Positions 19,666 through 26,581 of a stretch of 64,000 nucleotides of DNA are shown in pieces. How positions within the stretch are numbered: position 1 is the stretch's first letter; every line of letters begins with the position of its first letter. The notes under the pieces were generated by a model. It had not been told where the DNA came from. It saw nothing but the letters and a program-made list of their open reading frames with translations, and did not search any database. A program made the position numbers and the translations under genes. The DNA is from Bog-375 sp049587755 (GTDB lineage: Bacteria; Acidobacteriota; Terriglobia; Bryobacterales; Bryobacteraceae). The DNA lies in the NCBI GenBank assembly GCA_049587755.1, contig JBAVEN010000010.1:186001-250000 (forward strand), written 5' to 3'.

Positions 19666-20607
19666 TTACCCCCGCGAGTTTGCCTCGTTATCCAAGTACC
19701 AGCGCCACGTCCCGGCGATGCCATCGGCCAGCGCCACCTTGGGCTTCCACCCGAGTGCCTTCAGCCGGCTGATATCCAGCAGCTTACGCGGCGTGCCGTC
19801 CGGCTTCGACGCATCGAACGCGATTCTTCCCGTGTAGCCGGCGGCGCAGGCGATCATTTCCGCCAGCTTGCGGATGGTGACGTCCGTGCCGGTTCCCACG
19901 TTGATGATTTCACCCGAGTCGTAATGCAGCATCAGGAACACCGCCGCATCCGCCAGGTCGTCGACGTGCAGAAACTCGCGGCGCGGCTTGCCGGAGCCCC
20001 AAACGACGATTTCCGGCGCGCCCGTGCGCAGCGCCTCGTGCGTCTTGCGGATCAATGCAGGCAACACGTGCGATGTCTCCAGGTCGAAGTTGTCGCCCGG
20101 TCCATACAGGTTGGTCGGCATCAGGCTGATCGCGTTCAGCCCGTATTGCGTGCGGTACGCCTGCGCCAGCTTGATGCCGGCGATCTTGGCGATCGCGTAC
20201 CACTCGTTGGTCGGCTCCAGCGGCCCCGTCAGCAGCGACTCTTCGCGGATCGGTTGCGGCGCGAGTTTCGGATAAATGCACGAAGATCCGAGAAAGAGCA
20301 GCTTGTGGACGCCCGGGCGCGCGGCGGCGTCAATCACGTTAGTCTCCACCGCCAGGTTGTCGTGAATGAAATCGGCCGGGTAGGTGGTGTTGGCTAGTAT
20401 CCCGCCCACCTTGGCGGCGGCCATAAACACGTACTCGGGCCTTTCCTCGGCGAAAAAGCGCCGCGTGGCCGCCTGATCGCGCAGGTCCAGCTCCTGCCGC
20501 GTCCGTAGCAGCAGGTTGTCGAACCCTTCCTGGCGCAGGCGCCGGCAAATAGCGGACCCTACCAGCCCTTTGTGCCCGGCGACGAAAATGCGGCTGTTCT
20601 TCTCCAC
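19666..20607 (-). CDS. fcl: GDP-L-fucose synthase
   Basis: A 313-residue NADPH-dependent 3,5-epimerase/4-reductase of the extended SDR family, making GDP-L-fucose from the Gmd product. The Rossmann motif GHKGLVG, the family stretch AAKVGGI, the Ser of LGSSCIYP and the YAIAK (YxxxK) catalytic pair are all visible. It begins 3 bases after the stop of gmd, so the two pathway enzymes are one operon. GDP-fucose would feed surface polysaccharide or glycoprotein synthesis; no glycosyltransferase is nearby in this window. Confidence 0.96.
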   Translation of the reverse strand: MEKNSRIFVAGHKGLVGSAICRRLRQEGFDNLLLRTRQELDLRDQAATRRFFAEERPEYVFMAAAKVGGILANTTYPADFIHDNLAVETNVIDAAARPGVHKLLFLGSSCIYPKLAPQPIREESLLTGPLEPTNEWYAIAKIAGIKLAQAYRTQYGLNAISLMPTNLYGPGDNFDLETSHVLPALIRKTHEALRTGAPEIVVWGSGKPRREFLHVDDLADAAVFLMLHYDSGEIINVGTGTDVTIRKLAEMIACAAGYTGRIAFDASKPDGTPRKLLDISRLKALGWKPKVALADGIAGTWRWYLDNEANSRG

Positions 20608-20610
20608 GGC

Positions 20611-21657
20611 TTATCCGTGAGCCGAGCCGCGGAACACCACGCGGTGGCCGGCCTCCGCCAGCATACGCTCCTGTTTGGCCAGGTCCAGGTCGTGCTCCAC
20701 CATCAGCCGCACCAGCGCCGGGAAATCCATTTTGGGATGCCACCCGAGATCGTTGCGCGCCTTCGAGTACTCGCCCTGCAAGTGATTGACTTCCGCCGGC
20801 CGGAAATAGCGCGGGTCTGTTTCCACGTACCGCTTCCAGTCCAGCCCCGCATATTCGCCGGCCAGGTCGAGGAATTCGCGCACCGAATGCGACTCGCCGG
20901 TGGCGATCACGTAATCGCCCGGCTTCGCGGCCTGGAGCATCAGCCACATCGCTTCCACGTAATCGCCCGCGTAGCCCCAGTCGCGTTTCGCCTCCAGGTT
21001 GCCCAGGTACAGCTTTTCCTGCATCCCCAGCTTGATGCGGCCCAGCGCGCGCGTGATCTTCCGCGTCACGAACGTCTCGCCGCGCCGCTCGCTTTCGTGG
21101 TTGAACAGAATGCCGTTCGAGACGAACAGGCCGTACGCTTCCCGGTAATTCACCGCGTACCAGTGCGCCGCCACCTTGCTCACCGCGTATGGGCTGCGCG
21201 GGTAAAACGGCGTCGCCTCGTTCTGCGGCGGCGGCGCCGCTCCGAACATTTCCGACGACCCGGCCTGGTAAAACCGCGCCGGCTTCCCGCCCGCTTTCAT
21301 GTGGTCGCGCACCGCTTCGAGCGCGCGCAGCGTTCCGGTCGCCACCACATCGGCCGTGTATTCGGCCTGGTCGAAACTCACCCGCACGTGGGATTGCGCC
21401 GCCAGATTGTAGATCTCGTCCGGCTGCGCCAGCGCAATCACCCGCCGCAGCCCGGTGCCGTCCGACACGTCTCCGTAGTGCAGCCGCAGCGCCGCCCGGT
21501 TCTCGTGCGGATCCCGGTACAGGTAGTCGATGCGGTCCGTGTTGAAAGTGGACGCGCGCCGGATCACGCCATGAACCTCGTATTCTTTCGCCAGCAGATA
21601 CTCCGCCAGGAACGATCCATCCTGCCCCGTGATCCCGAAAATCAAAGCTGTCTTCAT
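20611..21657 (-). CDS. gmd: GDP-mannose 4,6-dehydratase
   Basis: A 348-residue SDR enzyme converting GDP-mannose to GDP-4-keto-6-deoxymannose, the first step to GDP-L-fucose. The N-terminal GITGQDGSFLAEYLL and RRASTFNTDRIDYLY, the NLAAQSHV motif, and SPYAVSKVAAHWY (catalytic Tyr and Lys) are diagnostic, and the length equals the family norm. It is the first gene of the gmd-fcl pair. The ATG is preceded by GAAGCAGGCAC, a poor ribosome site. Confidence 0.97.
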   Translation of the reverse strand: MKTALIFGITGQDGSFLAEYLLAKEYEVHGVIRRASTFNTDRIDYLYRDPHENRAALRLHYGDVSDGTGLRRVIALAQPDEIYNLAAQSHVRVSFDQAEYTADVVATGTLRALEAVRDHMKAGGKPARFYQAGSSEMFGAAPPPQNEATPFYPRSPYAVSKVAAHWYAVNYREAYGLFVSNGILFNHESERRGETFVTRKITRALGRIKLGMQEKLYLGNLEAKRDWGYAGDYVEAMWLMLQAAKPGDYVIATGESHSVREFLDLAGEYAGLDWKRYVETDPRYFRPAEVNHLQGEYSKARNDLGWHPKMDFPALVRLMVEHDLDLAKQERMLAEAGHRVVFRGSAHG

Positions 21658-21845
21658 GTGCCTGCTTCTTCTTATTCTTAACTATTTCAGCCTAACCGGT
21701 GCGAAAAAGAAAGTCGAATGGCAGGCACCCGGGGCGGCTGCGGCCGATTATCAGCCCGAGGACCTGGCGCAGGCAATGGGTCCACCGGTGAAGCGCTTGA
21801 GAAGTCGCGTCAAATGAGACGCTTGCCTAACCCCCGGCTCGGGCG

Positions 21846-21982
21846 AGCCGGATTCCAAGTCCTACCTGATCGGGAACGATGCGGCGCCAGATCTCAAACA
21901 GTTGAACGCCGCCGTAAGAAAAGAGTTCGAAAAAACGCTCCTCGCCGACCCGGACGCCTTTCGACGCGCCTTGGAAGTTTGA
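21846..21982 (+). pseudogene. Coding remnant of unknown origin
   Basis: About 45 codons reading EPDSKSYLIGNDAAPDL and ending ADPDAFRRALEV before a TGA at 21980. The amino-acid composition and codon use resemble a real gene, but there is no start, and the upstream sequence is out of frame. I read it as the 3' end of a decayed gene. I do not recognise it. Confidence 0.35.
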
Positions 21983-22011
21983 TCGCACTGCCGCGCGGTC
22001 CGAAGGGACCC

Positions 22012-22164
22012 CTTGAAGCTCCAGCAGGTGTGCTGTTGATGCAGCTATTGATGCACAGCCAGCATCACAGGGACCAGAACGCGTCGCGGATGCGGGCGCT
22101 TGGGGTGGAACCGCCGATGACGGATTTCGTGATCTGGTACGCGGCGGAACGGGCCGGGAGCTGA
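22012..22164 (+). pseudogene. C-terminal fragment of a DinB-family protein
   Basis: Roughly 50 codons ending at TGA 22164. The stretch LLMQLLMHSQHHRDQN followed by RMRALGVEPPMTD matches the last helix and metal-site His region of DinB/YfiT-like four-helix proteins, where HxxxHxxQ precedes a GVEPP motif. The N-terminal three quarters of the domain, including the first metal-binding His, is missing, so this is a remnant. It sits beside another coding fragment in a decayed stretch after gmd. Confidence 0.55.
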
Positions 22165-22205
22165 ATCCGAGCTTCGCGCAGGCCGCGCAATACGCTTATG
22201 AGCGC

Positions 22206-22922
22206 TTAACGCGGTGCCCCGCGCCTCGCCAGCCGGCGGCGCATCAGCAAGATCACACCTGCCAGCGCCGATAGTTCGACCGCCAGGGTGGCCGGCAGCG
22301 ACGCCTCGGGCGTGCTGACGACCAGAAACTCCTGCGATGTATAGCCCTTGGCCGGCGTGTAAATCGACACCTCGAGACCCGATGCCTCTCCGTTAAAGGC
22401 ATTGGCTAGAGCTTCGGCTCTGAAGGTGTTGACCGCAGTCTGCTGGGCGCCCGTCAAGGTGCTGGCACCGTATCCATTGATGGCGGCTGGGTCGAACATG
22501 GTCCAGATGGCATAAGAGTATTCGCCGGCTAGGGTGGGATTACCCATATTGGCCATCAGCTCCTCGGCCAGTAAAGCCGCAGCGTCATACTCTTGCTGCA
22601 TCGTGTAATATACCGGCTGAGTCGTGTAATAATACCAATCCGGCGTGGTGAACTTTTGAGGGCCGCTCGGGCCCACATCGGACAGGGAGTTCTGATTCGC
22701 CTCCCAGGTGTCGCCGACCCAGACATCGGTCGTAAAGTCGTCGCATATGACGTACGTCGGCACTCCACCGATTGAAGCTACGTATGGACTAATGTAGACG
22801 CCGCCCATGACCGAGCCAGTGCCAACGCCGGTGAGCGTCATCTGGACCTCGGCAATAGCGACACTGCTCAAGCACAGCACTCCCGCGATTCCCCAAAAAA
22901 TCAGCCTCCGAGCTAATTTCAT
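22206..22922 (-). CDS. Secreted protein with PEP-CTERM-like C-terminal sorting tail
   Basis: A 238-residue exported protein. It has a signal peptide (residues 1-24, cleavage near AIAE), a Tyr/Thr/Asn-rich body without recognised domain, and a C-terminal tail made of TPEAS, a hydrophobic helix of about 17 residues and MRRRLARR. This tripartite tail is the layout of exosortase-processed PEP-CTERM proteins, with PEAS in place of the usual PEP. A strong GGAGGAAACGGGG precedes the ATG at 22922. The body is less G/C-rich than its neighbours, and the upstream region is AT-rich, so foreign origin is possible. No exosortase gene is in this window. Confidence 0.7.
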   Translation of the reverse strand: MKLARRLIFWGIAGVLCLSSVAIAEVQMTLTGVGTGSVMGGVYISPYVASIGGVPTYVICDDFTTDVWVGDTWEANQNSLSDVGPSGPQKFTTPDWYYYTTQPVYYTMQQEYDAAALLAEELMANMGNPTLAGEYSYAIWTMFDPAAINGYGASTLTGAQQTAVNTFRAEALANAFNGEASGLEVSIYTPAKGYTSQEFLVVSTPEASLPATLAVELSALAGVILLMRRRLARRGAPR

Positions 22923-23561
22923 CCCCGTTTCCTCCGGTTTCACGACCTTGCGACGTGCCTTCGAACTTGCTGGTAAGTCCGCATCAAAATTAAAACCCGT
23001 TTTGAAAGGCGCGTCAATCGTACTAAATAACAAATTGAATTTATAAGAATACAAAAATTAAGACGTAGCGCTGTCCCCAAAGCCCTTAGCCCGCTGAAAA
23101 GTCCTGGTACCGCCAGCACGTGACATCGTGCCGGAACCATCGCCAGCGAGGCCCTGGACTCTGCTTAGTGAAGTGGCAGCCAGAACCGTTTCAGCCTGAC
23201 CTGTGCAGACAGCGAACTCACGCTTGAGAAACTCCAACCTTGCGTTCCAAAAGCGCGCTTGGCGATGGCCTGCGTTTCCTGGCGGGGTTATTTCGGTGTT
23301 CGTAGCAGCGGGGCCGGTATCTGCTCAACAAGGAAAGGGTATCTGGCGTCGTAAGCACATACTCGCTGACAGTCGAGAGCCGTCGCATCGGAAGATCGCT
23401 GGAATTAAGCTGGCATTAAGAAAGTGGGCCGGCTTGACCGTGCCGTTTGCCGATGCTAAAGGGAATGAAGCCCTCCGTTCGGGATGGTCACTCGCAAGAC
23501 CGCTTTCGAATGCGAGACCGTGTCGGACACTCTGGCTGCAGGCTTGCGCGCCGGAATTTCA
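22923..23561. other. Long intergenic region, no intact gene seen
   Basis: About 640 bases between the PEP-CTERM-like gene and tRNA-Thr. The first 140 bases are AT-rich and probably hold the promoter of the minus-strand gene. The rest has mixed composition and many stops in all frames. The one plus-strand frame (23203-23583) runs into the antisense of the tRNA and has no codon bias, so I regard it as chance. Confidence 0.55.
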
Positions 23562-23637
23562 TGGAGCTGGCGGAGGGATTTGAACCCCCGACCCTCTGAT
23601 TACAAATCAGATGCTCTACCAACTGAGCTACGCCAGC
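23562..23637 (-). tRNA. tRNA-Thr (UGU)
   Basis: A 76-base gene with encoded CCA. Read on the minus strand it starts GCTGGCGTAGCTCAG, has a seven-base stem-matching acceptor (GCTGGCG/CGCCAGC), an anticodon loop TTTGTAA giving UGU, and the T-loop GGTTCAAATCC. All four arms pair. UGU reads ACA/ACG threonine codons. Confidence 0.97.
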
Positions 23638-23827
23638 TTAAGCCAGAGGGACTGCCGTGACTTCCTCAGGATAAACCGCCGTTCCCACCGCAGTCAACGC
23701 GCAGCGACGGTGGCGTCAGTCAGGGCGGTGCAACTGAGTCGTGGCTATCGGCACCGATGGTGAACGGCGCGATCGCCACTCCAGCGCCCCGCTGTGAAGT
23801 TTCGCACCGTACGATCTCTGCCGCGAC

Positions 23828-24157
23828 TTGCTCTATGGCGTAATGGCTTTCATGGTGGCCCGCCGCACGCGCGAGATCGGCATCCGTATGGCGTTGGGCG
23901 CGGGCCAGGGCGCCGTGGTGTGGATGGTCCTCTGCGAAGCGCTGACGCTCGCCGCAATCGGGGTGGCAGTCGGACTTGCCGGTGCCTACGCGGTAACGCG
24001 GCTGATACAGGCGCAGCTATTCGGAGTCAAGCCCGCCGACTTGCTCACCATGGCCCTCGCCTCGCTGGGAATCGCGGCCGTGACAGCGCTGGCGGGCTAC
24101 ATCCCGGCGCGGCGGGCTACCGGAATCGACCCGATGAGCGCGCTGCGGTGGGAGTAG
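23828..24157 (+). pseudogene. C-terminal fragment of a MacB/FtsX-type permease
   Basis: About 110 codons reading LYGVMAFMVARRTREIG, IRMALGAG and finally RRATGIDPMSALRWE, the last two-and-a-half helices of the MacB/ADOP permeases that are abundant in Acidobacteriota. The N-terminal 650 or more residues of the family are absent: the frame breaks near 23825 and the sequence between here and the tRNA does not continue it in another frame. The fragment has no ribosome site and cannot be functional alone. It is probably what remains of a full gene after deletion next to tRNA-Thr. Confidence 0.8.
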
Positions 24158-24201
24158 CGCTGGAAACCAAGTAAGAGCGTTCCCAACTAATATGGGCAAA
24201 C

Positions 24202-24597
24202 TCACTCCGCCGCTTGTGCCGCCAGCGCCTGTACGATTGCGATATTTGGGACGAGGTCCGGAGGCAGGTGATGCCGGGCCTGAAGGTAGGCAGAGCTGTT
24301 GTAGGAGATCCGGACTTTGCCGTCACTATCCTCCCAAACCAGAATTTTAAGGGGCAGGTCGATCGCGATGCTGGGCGAGGCGAGCATGAGCGGAGTGCCG
24401 GCCTTCGGATTGCCGAAGATCAGCAGCTTGGTGGGCCGCATCTCCATGCCGGCCTTTGCCGCCTCACCACTATGATCGACCAGGGCAAACAGCTTGACTC
24501 CCTTGGCTTCGAGGATTACTTGCAGCTTCTCAACAGTCCCGTTCACCGAGTGACGGCTGGGTATTGTGACGATGCCGTTCTCCGAATGCGAGTTCAT
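24202..24597 (-). CDS. DUF302 domain protein
   Basis: A 131-residue small soluble protein. Residues 18-110 form a DUF302 domain: VEKLQVILEAKGVKLFALVDHSGEA followed by TKLLIFGNPKAGTPLM and the conserved KILVWED. The family occurs widely, alone or fused; its biochemical role is unknown. No signal peptide is visible. GGGAGA stands 5 bases before the ATG at 24597, which is why I prefer it to the longer frame. It follows the VWFA-related gene by 47 bases in the same direction. Confidence 0.88.
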   Translation of the reverse strand: MNSHSENGIVTIPSRHSVNGTVEKLQVILEAKGVKLFALVDHSGEAAKAGMEMRPTKLLIFGNPKAGTPLMLASPSIAIDLPLKILVWEDSDGKVRISYNSSAYLQARHHLPPDLVPNIAIVQALAAQAAE

Positions 24598-24644
24598 CGA
24601 TTTCTCCCGACGATTTTCAAGATCTGCCCCCGGGCGCCCCCACA

Positions 24645-26447
24645 CTACAGCGGCACGTGCAAGGTTCCCACCATCCCGGAAACAGCGTCCCGGAAACCCA
24701 AGCTGAACCCGGAGGTGCCCGGCGGTGTCTTCACTCGCGCGCCTAAGATGAGGCCCTGGTCCTGAACTTGGCGAAACTTAGCTTCGTTGAAACTCAACGG
24801 AATCGTGGTAAGTTGCTCGACCTTCCCCACGACGACCAGAAACTGCAGCGAGCCAATCCAATTCCCATCCTTGGGTTCGAGCGTGATGTCGCGCGGGTCG
24901 ATGGTTACAGACGCCTTGTAACCGCCCTCCACCGGTTCGAGATGCACGCTGAAGCCGATGCCGGCCATCGCCACTGGATTGGCGACGGCCTCGGCCAGCG
25001 ACGGAGCCACGGCCGCGTCGCTTGCCGCCACATAACCGGGCCGGTGGCGCAGTTTCACGCCCGGCCGCTTCACGGTCACCTCCAGCCAGTGATATGAGCC
25101 ATCGAGACTGCCGGCCGTGGGCGAGAAGGCCAGCGAGTAACTCACCCGCGCATCGCTGGCCGCCTCCCGAATCGCCGCACTCAGGTCGTTGATGTTGTGG
25201 AAAGCCAGGCCGCCGGTTTCCGTGGCAAGAGTTTCGAGCGTTTCGTAGTTGAAATCCGGCGTAAAACCGGCCTTGGGCGGTTTGCTCCGCTTGCCGATCG
25301 AACTACGGTCCGCCTGCAAGGAGGGCGCCACGGTGATGCCCCGTGCATCCACCGGATAGACCGACACATCGGCTTCATTGAGTGCGCGAATGGCGCGCGC
25401 CACGTCGCTCTCAAACGACAGGCCCGTACCCGGCAACTCCGAGCTCGGCGTATTGGCCGTCGATGAATTCGATTGGTTGTTGCCGCCCGATCGCGCGCCA
25501 CCGTTGCCGCCAGCGGCCGCCCCGGTTCCCGTCCCACTGCCTCGCCCGCTCCGCCCGGCTGAGCGGCCGGACTCCCGCGCGTTGGCGTTGCTCTGGGGAA
25601 TTGTGCCCGCGCCGTTGTGCAAGCCCAGTTGAATCGGGAACCCGCCCGAAATCCAGACCAGCGTCTTCCGGCCAGCAATGCCCTGCAAATGTCCGGCGAT
25701 GGTTTCCAGCGCCGCCGCGGTGCGGGTTGCGCGCACCGTCTCGGCATAATCGACATAGGGCTGGTTGGACGACTTGATGAAGCTGTCCCACTGTGCGGTA
25801 GTCGCCTGGTCGCCGGTGAGCGAGTGGGCGGAGGCGGGCGGCGCCGTCGAGGCCTCCACTTCGGGATTCACGCGATTCGAATGCTTCGCGACAGCCTCCA
25901 GAAGCGATGCCGTATCCTGCGAAAAATCGTGAAGCATCGACAGCGAGTCGCCCAGCACGAAAACGGCCACCTGGCCGGCCGCCGGCACCCCCCGTAAGTA
26001 ACGGAGGAAGTCTTTCTTGGCGAGCTCCTGGTCGGAGAGCTGCGTATTCAGTTCATCGAACAGAAACACAATCACGGCTGCGGCATTCGGGCCCGGCCTG
26101 TTGGTGAACGTCAAGGCGGCTGGCGAGCTTGAAACCGGCGTTGCCGTCTCGCCGGACCTTTCCAACGCGAACAGCACGATCCTCTGCTCCTGGCCGTTGT
26201 CCCGCAGCTCGAAATCGGCGCGGCTGAGGTTATCGGCCGGCTTTCCGCTCTTGTCCTTCGCCACCACATCCACCAGCACCAGATGCGTGCCCGCACGAAT
26301 CACTACCTGATCCTGTTGGGCATGCGAAACCGCCGGCGACGCCAGCCCCAGAACCAGCGCCATCGGCAAGCCATAAGGCCGGGCTGCAAAGGGGCGATGG
26401 GGAAGTAACTTCATCAAAACGCATCGGCGGAACGAGCGAATCCGCAT
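24645..26447 (-). CDS. Secreted VWFA-related protein (acidobacterial type)
   Basis: A 600-residue exported protein. After a signal sequence ending near SHAQ comes a segment of about 80 residues (LVLVDVVAKDKSGKPADNL, DFELRDNGQEQRI) that opens the acidobacterial VWFA-related proteins, followed by a VWA-like fold with VIVFLFDELNT in place of the usual MIDAS DxSxS, and a Gly/Ser/Asn-rich linker at about residues 300-345. The C-terminal third is a beta-rich domain. Function is unknown; such proteins are numerous in Acidobacteriota. Start: ATG 26447 has GGAAG five bases upstream; ATG 26414 would give a shorter signal peptide. A TATAAA-like -10 lies at 26479-26484. Confidence 0.85.
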   Translation of the reverse strand: MRIRSFRRCVLMKLLPHRPFAARPYGLPMALVLGLASPAVSHAQQDQVVIRAGTHLVLVDVVAKDKSGKPADNLSRADFELRDNGQEQRIVLFALERSGETATPVSSSPAALTFTNRPGPNAAAVIVFLFDELNTQLSDQELAKKDFLRYLRGVPAAGQVAVFVLGDSLSMLHDFSQDTASLLEAVAKHSNRVNPEVEASTAPPASAHSLTGDQATTAQWDSFIKSSNQPYVDYAETVRATRTAAALETIAGHLQGIAGRKTLVWISGGFPIQLGLHNGAGTIPQSNANARESGRSAGRSGRGSGTGTGAAAGGNGGARSGGNNQSNSSTANTPSSELPGTGLSFESDVARAIRALNEADVSVYPVDARGITVAPSLQADRSSIGKRSKPPKAGFTPDFNYETLETLATETGGLAFHNINDLSAAIREAASDARVSYSLAFSPTAGSLDGSYHWLEVTVKRPGVKLRHRPGYVAASDAAVAPSLAEAVANPVAMAGIGFSVHLEPVEGGYKASVTIDPRDITLEPKDGNWIGSLQFLVVVGKVEQLTTIPLSFNEAKFRQVQDQGLILGARVKTPPGTSGFSLGFRDAVSGMVGTLHVPL

Positions 26448-26478
26448 CCTGGCTTCCGCAACAGAGCTTATTTCGAAG

Positions 26479-26484
26479 TTTATA
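26479..26484 (-). promoter_or_regulatory. -10-like TATAAA for the VWFA-related gene
   Basis: On the minus strand the sequence reads GTGATATAAACTTCG, giving TATAAA about 30 bases before the preferred start at 26447. No clear -35 is visible at 17 bases, so support rests on the -10 and position alone. Confidence 0.3.
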
Positions 26485-26581
26485 TCACTTATGGGCGCTG
26501 GGCAGCCGTGATTCGCGTCCGGTCGGCCGGCGTGGGTGCGTCTGTTGCGGCAGCGCCTCATAATAGAGGTTAAGGCGCCAA

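Noticed and set aside
18157..20397. 746-codon plus-strand open frame
   Set aside because: Spans rarA, the TrmH-type gene, the YdcF-like gene and fcl; Arg/His/Gly-rich shadow.
23203..23583. 126-codon plus-strand frame before tRNA-Thr
   Set aside because: No ribosome site or codon bias and its end overlaps the tRNA gene on the other strand.
23562..24157. Integrated element at tRNA-Thr
   Set aside because: No integrase, and no duplicated tRNA end was found nearby.
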